Shown here: one piece after another, positions 14,858 through 20,490 of the stretch | Numbering within the stretch: the first letter of the stretch is position 1 | How the letters are laid out: each line of letters begins with the position of its first letter | Virus record (IMG/VR): IMGVR_UViG_3300005663_000131 | Coordinates: 1 to 35,354 of that record | Source of the DNA: a virus | Direction: 5' to 3' (one strand) | DNA: 35,354 nucleotides | Made by a program: the position numbers and the translations under genes | Notes under the pieces: model-generated | What the model was told of the DNA's origin: nothing | Database searches by the model: none | Seen by the model: the letters and a program-made list of their open reading frames with translations, nothing else

Positions 14858-15274
14858 GCGAAATAAGGGTCGTCGTCACCACCGACGCCAATGTGATCAG
14901 CGGCGAGGATCCACAACCGCCGTGCGTCGTTTGTGGCCAGCGGGCGCTCTGGCGCCTCGATTCACAAACGATCGTTTTCGTCATGGACGCGGAGGTTGAA
15001 CGGCTAGAACCGACGTCGCTCGAGTACTGCCGGGCCGTGTCACACAGATCGCGCTCGCGCGTGAACCCTGTGGAAGCGCCGTCACCCCGACGAGGTCCGG
15101 TGGCTCCGAGCCAACCGCTTCTGCGGCGAGTGCGGCGAGCCAGCCGATCAAATCGATCACATCATCCCGAGGGTCGCGGGAGGCCCGGATAAGCTGTCGA
15201 ACCTGCGCCCGCTCTGCGGTCGCTGTAACGCATCGAAAGGCGGGAGGTGGGATGCCTCGGTCCTCGTTCACTGA
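14854..15274 (+). pseudogene. HNH endonuclease-like gene split by a +1 frame change
   Basis: From GTG 14854 one frame encodes SEIRVVVTTDANV...CVVCG...EYCRAVSHRSRSRVNP and then degrades. From 15065 the +1 frame encodes WKRRHPDEVRWLRANRFCGE, then CGEPADQIDHIIPRVAGG and LRPLCGRCNASKGG, ending at TGA 15272-15274. The second part is a complete small HNH domain (C-x2-C, DHIIP, C-x2-C, N-x3-K) but has no ATG, GTG or TTG start of its own. The switch lies at about 15060-15068. Either one base has been gained (true mutation or sequence error), or the halves are joined by frameshifting; no good slippery sequence is seen. Without a frame change the first frame stops at 15190-15192. Confidence 0.55.
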
Positions 15275-15686
15275 CTGGTGGGACCGGATCGCCGCCCTCG
15301 CGATCCCGGCACCCGAGAAGGCCGTACTCCAGTGTCTCGCGCGTCACGGCGACTGGGAGGACGGCACCCACAGCTATCCGAAGGTCGGGCGGATCGCTAA
15401 CGAGACGGGCTACTCGGAGGGTACGGTCCGTCGGGCTCTACGATCGCTCGAGTGCGACGCGACGTTCGACGGGGAGTGCGAGCGTCGCTACTGTCACCAC
15501 CTGGCGCTCGTCGTCTGCACCGACCGCGCCCGTCAATACTTGCCCGCGATCTACGCCCTAACACTCGACGAGCAAGCGTTCCAGCCCCACTTACCAGAGG
15601 TCTCAGGGCGATCAGAGCGACCAGCCAGACCGATCAGAGCGACCACTGAGGACGATCAGAGCGCCCATGCAGAGCGATCACTGTGA
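15252..15686 (+). CDS. winged-helix protein, candidate replication initiator
   Basis: A 144-residue protein, ATG 15252 with GGGAGG just upstream. Residues about 8-70 form a winged helix-turn-helix of the HTH_36 or DnaT/Rep-like sort: WWDRIAALAIPAPEKAVLQC, then DGTHSYPKVGRIANETGYSE and GTVRRALRSLE. A Cys/His cluster follows (ECERRYCHHLALVVC). The last ~45 residues are Ser/Arg/Asp-rich and coded by an array of 22-bp DNA repeats. Initiators that carry their own iterons inside the gene are known from phage lambda O. This layout, plus the AT-richer DNA after it, makes a replication initiator the best guess. No helicase or primase gene is recognised nearby. Confidence 0.75.
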   Translation: MPRSSFTDWWDRIAALAIPAPEKAVLQCLARHGDWEDGTHSYPKVGRIANETGYSEGTVRRALRSLECDATFDGECERRYCHHLALVVCTDRARQYLPAIYALTLDEQAFQPHLPEVSGRSERPARPIRATTEDDQSAHAERSL

Positions 15687-15718
15687 CCATCCAGGCCGAT
15701 CAGAGCGCCCACCTATCT
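15609..15718. repeat. five 22-bp direct repeats (iteron-like array)
   Basis: The core GATCAGAGCG(A/C)CC starts at 15610, 15632, 15654, 15676 and 15698, an exact 22-base spacing each time, always preceded by C. The fourth core is changed to GATCACTGTGACC. After each core CA and CAG-like bases also tend to be kept. Since 22 is not a multiple of 3, each copy is read in a different frame, so the conservation is at DNA level and not for the protein. Two helical turns per unit would place all sites on one face of the DNA. The array crosses the end of the winged-helix gene. Confidence 0.9.
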
Positions 15719-15802
15719 ATCAGTCCAGAGATCCGTTCTAGATCCGATCGAAGACCAGAGAGAAGACCGGTGCTGGTTTTTCAACACGAAGGAGGTGAAC
15801 TA
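15711..15802. other. AT-richer stretch after the iteron array, candidate unwinding element
   Basis: Directly after the repeats, about 49 percent of bases are G/C in 15711-15800, against roughly two thirds for the window. It contains ACCTATCTAT, two AGATCCG copies, GAAGACC twice, and a T5 run. This is the kind of neighbour expected for the unwinding element of an iteron origin. A GTG at 15683 could keep a frame open through here, but the well-placed AAGGAGG and ATG 15803 make the region more likely non-coding. Confidence 0.4.
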
Positions 15803-15967
15803 ATGGCCTACCTCACGGGCTACGAGCCAAGGAAGTGCCGGGACGCGCTCTGCCTCAAGGTCGCGGCTCAGGAGCTCTACCGGAGTGACAACGAGAGCAT
15901 GGGGTTCTACTGCATGAGGCACGGCGCGGCCGCGCTCGAGGACTTACGGACGTCGGAGGCCCGATGA
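15803..15967 (+). CDS. small zinc-finger-like protein
   Basis: A 54-residue protein. ATG 15803 is chosen over the in-frame GTG 15683 because AAGGAGGTGA sits directly before it. The chain has PRKCRDALCLK near residue 10 and FYCMRHG near 37, giving a C-x4-C...C-x2-H pattern that probably binds zinc. Similar small proteins occur widely in actinophage early regions, with unknown function. It overlaps the next gene as ATGA. Confidence 0.65.
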   Translation: MAYLTGYEPRKCRDALCLKVAAQELYRSDNESMGFYCMRHGAAALEDLRTSEAR

Positions 15968-16239
15968 CCTATACGCCGTCTTGCGCGACCTTCGTCGGCG
16001 CTCGAGCGAAGGCCAGCGGGCGTCTCTGCGGTCACGCGTTTGAGGCTCACGAGCGCCACACGGATGGCGCGTTCGTCTACGAGATCTGTCGGCCGTGCCG
16101 TGACTCGGGCCTCCGTTGGACGAAGCAACTCGAGGACGCGACTGGCGCGGACCACTGGTACGCTGACGGCTATGGTGGTCGTCGCACTCCGGACCCGGAT
16201 CCGCGACCGCCGGTGGTGAGCGAGGTGGCGAGTGGCTGA
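15964..16239 (+). CDS. hypothetical zinc-binding protein
   Basis: A 91-residue protein, ATG 15964 overlapping the previous stop as ATGA. The cysteines and histidines are spaced as C-ATFVG...RLCGHAFEAHE...YEICRPC, a plausible two-part zinc site. The C-terminal ~25 residues are Pro/Asp/Arg-rich and disordered-looking. No family is recognised. It overlaps the methyltransferase gene by 8 bases, suggesting coupled translation. Confidence 0.65.
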   Translation: MTYTPSCATFVGARAKASGRLCGHAFEAHERHTDGAFVYEICRPCRDSGLRWTKQLEDATGADHWYADGYGGRRTPDPDPRPPVVSEVASG

Positions 16240-17303
16240 GAAGGGTCGGCGCGTCCGCGTCACGTACGACGACCTCGACGAGCTCGCCGCGGCCGCCCGC
16301 GAGGGCAACCCGAAGGCGCACAACCTGGCGGTGATCACCGAGAGCGTCGACGCCGTCGGGTACGTCGAACCCGTGGTGATGAACGATGCCGACGGGAAGA
16401 TGCTCGCCGGCCACGGCCGCATCGAGACGCTGACTCGGCTGCGTGAGATGGGCGCGTCGGCGCCCGAGGGGGTGAGGTCGACGCGCGACGGACGGTGGCT
16501 CGTGCCGACGATCCACGGCGTCGAGCTCTCGGAGCCCGACGCCGTGCCCGACGTGGTGGACGAGCCGTATGTTCTGCCGGGCCAGCTCTACGCCCTCGGG
16601 CCCCATCGCATCCTGTGCGGGAGCGCGACCGATGCGGAGGACGTGGCGTGTCTACTCGGCGGCGCTCAGCCGAACCTCATGGTGACAGACCCGCCCTACG
16701 GCGTGAACTACGATCCGGAGTGGCGCAACGACGCGGCCGCGAAGGGGCTCATCGACTATGGCGCAACTCGAACGGGGAACGTGCCTGGTGACGATCGGGC
16801 CGACTGGGGAGAGGCGTACGCGTTGGCCCCCGGTGACGTCGCTTACATCTGGCATGCGGGCGTCATGCCCAATGTGAGCCGGGATGGCCTGCTCGACTGC
16901 GGCTACGAAGTGCGTAACCAGATCGTCTGGGCAAAGCCGCGCTTCGCGATCTCACGCGGTCACTACAACGGGCAGCACGGAGGTCTGCTGGTACGCCGTG
17001 CGTAAGGGGAAGACAGCGAGTTGGATCGGCAGCAACAGTGAGACCACGCTCTGGGAGGTGACGCTCGACAGCAACGTCGATGGCGGTCATTCGACCCAGA
17101 AGCCGGTCGAGTGTATGGAGCGGCCGCTCCGCAACCACGAGGGGGACGTCTACGACCCGTTCGTCGGCTCCGGCACGACGATCATCGCGGCGGAACGCGT
17201 GGGCCGGGCGTGTTACGCGATGGACATCGAACCGCGCTACGTCCAGGTGACGATCGAGCGGTGGGAGAAGTTCACCGGCGAGAAAGCGGAGTTGATCGCT
17301 TGA
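16232..17303 (+). pseudogene. ParB-like/DNA methyltransferase fusion, interrupted by one extra base
   Basis: GTG 16232 opens a frame with a ParB/Srx-like N-terminal domain (residues about 1-80: NLAVITESVDAVGYVEPVVM, LAGHGRIETLTRLREMG). A class beta DNA methyltransferase follows, with motif IV VTDPPYG near 150-157 and GDVAYIWHAG. The frame stops at TAA 17003-17005. The well-known continuation of this family (H-E-V/P-C-W-Y-A-V-R-K-G) is found in the +1 frame from about 16981, and that frame carries STQKPVE and motif I DPFVGSGTT and ends at TGA 17301-17303. One surplus G at 16979-16980 explains the break. Restored, the product would have about 356 residues. It would methylate phage DNA (adenine N6 or cytosine N4), probably against host restriction. 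Either sequence error or real inactivation is possible; no slippery site is obvious. Confidence 0.8.
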
Positions 17304-17803
17304 TCGAGTGGATCCGGGAGCTCGTCGTTGCGTTCCTCATGCTCGCAGCGGCCGCTCTCGCGCCGCAGGGTGCCCCGGCGTTTCAATCGCCCTACCTACC
17401 GCCGCCCCAGACGCTCGAGGCCCTCCTAGCGCCCGCGCCCGCGCCGGTCGTGACCACGGCCGCGGCGATCGTCGCGGCACCCGCCGGCGGCTGTGCGCTC
17501 TACGCCGGGCCCCAGATCGACGACGACGTCGTCCTCGAGGAGATCCGCCGGCACGACTGGGCCCCGTTCTCCGCGGAGACGATGCTCGAGCTGTTCCGGC
17601 GCGAGTCGGACCTCTACCTGGCGGCCGAGAACCTCTGCACGGACGACCACGGCATCCCGCAGATCAATCGGCCCTATCACGGGTCGTGGTGCGATGTCGC
17701 CCGCGTGAAGGTCGATCTCCGGTACGCTATAACGTGCGCAAGCAGGATCTTCGCCGAGCAGGGAATCTCGGCGTGGATCGCGGCGAAGGGATGGCTCTGG
17801 TGA
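17300..17803 (+). CDS. secreted lysozyme/transglycosylase-like protein
   Basis: A 167-residue protein starting at TTG 17300, which overlaps the previous TGA as TTGA. The N-terminus is a clear signal peptide or signal anchor: charged IEWIRE, a hydrophobic core (LVVAFLMLAAAALA) and a possible cleavage near GAPA-FQ. A Pro/Ala-rich linker runs to about residue 60. Residues about 75-167 resemble a lysozyme-like transglycosylase: FRRESDLYLAAENLC with Glu102 as candidate catalytic acid, DDHGIPQINRPYHG, YAITCASRIFAEQGISAWIA, and a final KGWLW. Cutting peptidoglycan from the outer side of the membrane fits an exported lysin. It lies far from the TIM-barrel hydrolase, so the two may act at different steps. 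Confidence 0.75.
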   Translation: MIEWIRELVVAFLMLAAAALAPQGAPAFQSPYLPPPQTLEALLAPAPAPVVTTAAAIVAAPAGGCALYAGPQIDDDVVLEEIRRHDWAPFSAETMLELFRRESDLYLAAENLCTDDHGIPQINRPYHGSWCDVARVKVDLRYAITCASRIFAEQGISAWIAAKGWLW

Positions 17804-17994
17804 CTCAGCTCGTTACCCTCGCGCCGTGCGTCTCCTGCAACTCTCGCGCGGTCGCCTCAGGCTTCGACAAGGGCGGCCGCCGTGTCGTCGTCTGTTCGGC
17901 CTGCGGGAAGCGGGCGCTGGCGCCCGACTCGATGCAGCCGCGTCGCACGCCTCCCCCGTCCCCTATCAAGAAGCCCTACTGGATCGACGACTAG
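17800..17994 (+). CDS. zinc-ribbon mini-protein
   Basis: A 64-residue protein, GTG 17800 overlapping the previous TGA as GTGA; ATG 17791 is an in-frame alternative adding three residues. CVSCN and CSACGK form a CxxC...CxxC zinc ribbon about 22 residues apart. The C-terminal part is Pro/Arg-rich and ends KKPYWIDD. No function can be assigned. It ends the operon that begins with the methyltransferase and is followed by a 141-base regulatory gap. Confidence 0.65.
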   Translation: MTQLVTLAPCVSCNSRAVASGFDKGGRRVVVCSACGKRALAPDSMQPRRTPPPSPIKKPYWIDD

Positions 17995-18011
17995 CGCGGC
18001 ACCCCTCGGCT

Positions 18012-18029
18012 GTACTACTATCCGGAGTA
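18012..18029 (+). promoter_or_regulatory. 18-bp promoter/operator-like repeat, copy 1
   Basis: GTACTACTATCCGGAGTA recurs at 18928-18945 with two changes, in the next long gap. Each copy lies upstream of a gene with an AGGAGAGGA ribosome site. TACTAT could be a -10 box. The conservation in two otherwise unlike intergenic regions suggests a binding site for a regulator or RNA polymerase. Confidence 0.45.
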
Positions 18030-18030
18030 A

Positions 18031-18114
18031 CGAACCCGCGCCGCGCGGCGTGGTTCGAGGCGTCCGGGGTTCCTCTCCGCGCTTCGACCTCGCCGCACGC
18101 CGGAGGTTCCGGCG
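18031..18114 (+). other. two hairpins in the leader of the membrane protein gene
   Basis: The first hairpin has arms CGAACC (18031-18036) and GGTTCG (18052-18057) enclosing the palindrome CGCCGCGCGGCG (18039-18050). The second has CGCCGGA (18098-18104) and TCCGGCG (18108-18114) with a GGT loop. Neither has a T-tract. They fill the gap between the 18-bp repeat and the ribosome site, so they could end upstream transcription or shape a leader RNA. Confidence 0.5.
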
Positions 18115-18135
18115 CCTAGGAGAGGAGCGCAACTG

Positions 18136-18339
18136 ATGCTCGCCAACGACCCGACGATGGTCGTCATGGGCCTGGTTCTGCTGTGGGCGATCAAGCAGAT
18201 CGTCGACTACAGCACGGACCCGGAGACCGGCCCTTCGCTTGTCGGACAAGTAGTGATGATCGCGGGTGGGATCCTGCTCACGCTCTTGGCCGCGTTCGTG
18301 TTTGCGGAGGTCGTCCTCTCCTCGGCGTCGGGGCAGTGA
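18136..18339 (+). CDS. small two-helix membrane protein, holin-like
   Basis: A 67-residue protein, ATG 18136 behind AGGAGAGGAG. Two hydrophobic segments are seen: residues about 8-22 (VVMGLVLLWAIKQIV) and 36-60 (LVGQVVMIAGGILLTLLAAFVFAEVVL). A short acidic loop (DYSTDPETGPS) separates them. Size and topology fit a class II holin, and an exported lysozyme-like gene lies one gene upstream, but no holin motif is recognised. It overlaps the next gene as GTGA. Confidence 0.65.
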   Translation: MLANDPTMVVMGLVLLWAIKQIVDYSTDPETGPSLVGQVVMIAGGILLTLLAAFVFAEVVLSSASGQ

Positions 18340-18527
18340 GGCGCTTCGTGATGGGGCGCGAGGACTTCGAGAAGCTCGTCGCCGGCGACGTTGTCGATCT
18401 CGCCGACGGGTCGCAGATGATCCTCAACGACATCGGCGTCGCCCAGATGCGCAAGGCGATCGCCCGTGCCGAGGAGTTCGCTGAACTCGTCGAGCGGACG
18501 GCCCCGAGGGACGGGAGGTCGTCGTGA
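18336..18527 (+). CDS. hypothetical protein
   Basis: A 63-residue protein, GTG 18336 overlapping the previous stop as GTGA (ATG 18351 is an in-frame alternative). It is mixed: a helix (GREDFEKLVAG), a strand-like DVVDLADGSQMILNDIG, then a long helix (AQMRKAIARAEEFAELVERT). No family is recognised. It is translationally coupled on both sides. Confidence 0.6.
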   Translation: MRRFVMGREDFEKLVAGDVVDLADGSQMILNDIGVAQMRKAIARAEEFAELVERTAPRDGRSS

Positions 18528-18922
18528 CGCGTACGCGCTACCCGACGGGCCCCGTCGAGATGACGCCGTCCCTACGGCGCATGATCGCGATCCTCGACGA
18601 GAGGCTCGAACGAGGTCACTCGAGCGTTGTCTTCTACCCGTCGGGACGCCGGCGTTGTCCGCTGCCCGCGCCGGCAGCCGTCGCTCCGCCCCCGGAGAAG
18701 AGGCCCGACCCTCGGCGTACCGCGGTGCGTATACAGCTCGAGGACTTCTTCGCCCGGGCCTCGGTGAGGCGCGGCTACCTGGTCCGCGAGCTGGCGGACG
18801 AGTTGGACGACCGGGCCGACGCCGTCTCGATGGCGCTCGGGAACATGAAGCGCACCGGGCTCGTCCGGAACGAACGCCTCGCGGGTGGTTCGCGTCGCCT
18901 CTGGTACGCCGTCCGGAGCTAG
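18524..18922 (+). CDS. winged-helix DNA-binding protein
   Basis: A 132-residue protein, GTG 18524 overlapping the previous stop. The N-terminal half is basic and Pro-rich, with a linker (PAPAAVAPPPEKRPDPRR). Residues about 68-132 look like a winged helix: AVRIQLEDFFARASVRRGYL, VRELADELDDRADAVSMALG, NMKRTGLVRNERLAGGSRRLWYAV. In this, the helix AVSMALGNMKRTG is the recognition helix and GSRRLWYAV the wing. A DNA-binding regulator or replication accessory is likely. Confidence 0.7.
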   Translation: MTRTRYPTGPVEMTPSLRRMIAILDERLERGHSSVVFYPSGRRRCPLPAPAAVAPPPEKRPDPRRTAVRIQLEDFFARASVRRGYLVRELADELDDRADAVSMALGNMKRTGLVRNERLAGGSRRLWYAVRS

Positions 18923-18927
18923 ACGAC

Positions 18928-18945
18928 GTACTACGATACGGAGTA
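18928..18945 (+). promoter_or_regulatory. 18-bp promoter/operator-like repeat, copy 2
   Basis: GTACTACGATACGGAGTA matches 16 of 18 bases with 18012-18029. It starts six bases after the preceding stop and lies 40 bases before ATG 18986, a usual distance for a promoter with a short leader. Confidence 0.45.
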
Positions 18946-18985
18946 TCCTTGAGGCGAGAACGGAACGAGGAGAGGAACCCTCCAG

Positions 18986-19450
18986 ATGGCGACAGAGACG
19001 ACGATCGAAGCAGAGACCAGCCCCCGAATCATGCTGCTGACGGAGGACGGGCGCATCTGCCAAGTCCCCGAGGACTGGGAGGAGGGGATACGCGATCCCG
19101 AGCGGCTCCACGGCCTCGACTTCGAGGGGAACATCGTCGCTCACTGGACGGGCACGAACAGCAAGGGCGAGGCGTTCACGCAACTGTTCGGCCTCACCGA
19201 CTGCTGCGGGGCCTCGTTCAAGGGTATCGAAGGGATCGGCGTCGGCTGCCGCGCTTGCTACGAAGAGGCGTGGGGAAGCGACGTCCCGATCGAGCCCGTC
19301 TCGAAGTTCGTGCGGATCGTCGCCGACGACGACGAAGCCGACGAACTAGAAGAGGCGAGTTGGGCGATGGAAGTCGGCCGCGAGGGGATGTCCACGCTCA
19401 CAACGGAGGAAGGGCACCACGTCGCGCGGCGTACAGCGTCAGGCAGCTAG
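18986..19450 (+). CDS. hypothetical zinc-binding protein
   Basis: A 154-residue protein, ATG 18986 behind AGGAGAGGA. The N-terminal half has ICQVPEDWEEG and NIVAHWTGTNSKGEAFTQLF. Then TDCCGASFKGIEGIGVGCRACYEE gives a CC...C-x2-C cluster that probably holds zinc. The C-terminal part is very acidic (IVADDDEADELEEAS). The family is unknown. It has its own promoter-like site and is followed by a strong hairpin, so it may be transcribed as a single-gene unit. Confidence 0.7.
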   Translation: MATETTIEAETSPRIMLLTEDGRICQVPEDWEEGIRDPERLHGLDFEGNIVAHWTGTNSKGEAFTQLFGLTDCCGASFKGIEGIGVGCRACYEEAWGSDVPIEPVSKFVRIVADDDEADELEEASWAMEVGREGMSTLTTEEGHHVARRTASGS

Positions 19451-19505
19451 GCCCCCGCCCCGGCCGTTCGACCCTACGTGGCTAGGGGGGTCGAACGGCG
19501 GGGGC
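19451..19505 (+). terminator. long hairpin, probable terminator
   Basis: It starts right after the stop codon. GCCCCCG (19451-19457) pairs with CGGGGGC (19499-19505), and CCGTTCGACCC (19464-19474) with GGGTCGAACGG (19488-19498), leaving one 6-base bulge and a 13-base loop. No T-tract follows. The strength and place make a terminator of the high-GC, no-tail type likely. Confidence 0.6.
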
Positions 19506-19522
19506 GAGGGATAGGCCCTCGC
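19504..19522 (+). other. second hairpin overlapping the end of the terminator-like hairpin
   Basis: GCGAGGG (19504-19510) pairs with CCCTCGC (19516-19522) around ATAGG. It shares two bases with the larger hairpin, so the two compete slightly. It ends four bases before the AGGAGAGGA ribosome site of the next gene and may influence its access. Confidence 0.45.
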
Positions 19523-19541
19523 GGTAGGAGAGGAACAGGTG

Positions 19542-19889
19542 ATGACGACAGACACGCCACGAGGCACGCACACGCCGGGACCGCGGGAGACCGATACCAA
19601 CAACATCGTTTACGCCGCAGCAGACAGCAGGATGATCGTGGATTGCTCCGACATGGGGAGCGGCGAGCTTGACAGTGAACGCCGGACAGCCAACGCCCGC
19701 CTAATCGCAGCCGCACCGGACCTACTCGCCGAGCTGATCGCTTTGGAATGGTCGCCGGATCAGGTTGACGTTGAGGCCGGCGGGTATGAGGCCGGGTGCC
19801 CGTCCTGCGACGGTTCGCAGCGCGAAGGGCACAACACCGGTTGCCGCCTCCGCGCAGCCATCGGCGCCGCGACAAGGGGGCAGTCGTGA
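19542..19889 (+). CDS. hypothetical phage protein (ANARLIAAAPDLL type)
   Basis: A 115-residue protein from ATG 19542; the adjacent GTG 19539 is also in frame. AGGAGAGGA lies 8 bases before the ATG. The middle holds ANARLIAAAPDLLAELIALE, a helix found again and again in small phage early proteins of unknown role. The C-terminal part has CPSCDG and HNTGCRLRAAIG, a possible zinc site. The N-terminus is Thr/Pro-rich (TPRGTHTPGPRETDT). It is coupled to the next gene as GTGA. Confidence 0.75.
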   Translation: MTTDTPRGTHTPGPRETDTNNIVYAAADSRMIVDCSDMGSGELDSERRTANARLIAAAPDLLAELIALEWSPDQVDVEAGGYEAGCPSCDGSQREGHNTGCRLRAAIGAATRGQS

Positions 19890-20146
19890 CGGACCGGGCA
19901 CAGCAGTACGCCGACGCTCAGAGCCACGTACGCGCGATAGCGAGAGTCGGCCTGGACGACCCCAAGCTGGCGTCGCTCGTCGATATGATGGACGCGACGC
20001 TGCAGTTCTTGAAGCGACTCGCGGAGACCGGCGTCGACAGCCACGACCGGGAGGGTGTCCTCGTGCTCTTGGGAGAGATCCCGGAGCCCGCGCGGAGCCA
20101 GTGTCGCGAGATGTGCGAGCGGGTATGGGCGGAGCAGGAATCGTGA
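19886..20146 (+). CDS. hypothetical helical protein
   Basis: An 86-residue protein, GTG 19886 overlapping the previous TGA as GTGA. It is almost wholly helical (RAQQYADAQSHVRAIARVG, LASLVDMMDATLQFLKRLAE, EPARSQCREMCERVWAEQ). No motif is recognised. It overlaps the next gene as GTGA. Confidence 0.6.
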   Translation: MTDRAQQYADAQSHVRAIARVGLDDPKLASLVDMMDATLQFLKRLAETGVDSHDREGVLVLLGEIPEPARSQCREMCERVWAEQES

Positions 20147-20430
20147 CCGACTCGTACTTCACCGACGCGCGGCGAAGAGACCCGAGGGCGGCGAACTTCG
20201 AGCCCTACCGGGGACACCGCCTCGTCGAGGTCGAGCCGCACCGGGGGACGTCGACCGACGTGAGATACCACTACGCCATCCAGGAACACGGGCTCGACCG
20301 GCACTTCGCGACGCCGGCGTCGGCCCGGTCGGAGGTCGATCGTTGTATGGTTCGGCCCCGGCGCGGCTGCGTCCCGGGCGAGACGGAGTACCTCGTGAAG
20401 CCCGGCATCTTCGAGCGGTTCGAGAGGTAG
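20143..20430 (+). CDS. hypothetical protein
   Basis: A 95-residue basic protein, GTG 20143 (an in-frame ATG at 20125 is an alternative). Strand-like segments (HRLVEVEPHRG, DVRYHYAIQEHGL) are followed by a short helix (ASARSEVDRCMV) and an RPRRGCVPGETEYLVKPG end. No family is recognised. It is the last gene of the coupled trio before the second methyltransferase. Confidence 0.6.
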   Translation: MTDSYFTDARRRDPRAANFEPYRGHRLVEVEPHRGTSTDVRYHYAIQEHGLDRHFATPASARSEVDRCMVRPRRGCVPGETEYLVKPGIFERFER

Positions 20431-20490
20431 GAGCGGTGTGGCTGCGTATGCGCTCCGAACTCTCTGCGCTGACCTCGGGCTGACGTTCTA

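Noticed and set aside
15683-15967. 94-residue reading of the small zinc protein from GTG 15683
   Set aside because: The first 40 residues are coded by an iteron and the AT-richer stretch, while ATG 15803 has an excellent ribosome site.
20435-20482. 15-codon frame before the second methyltransferase
   Set aside because: Too short and without motif; only its overlap position hints at a leader peptide.
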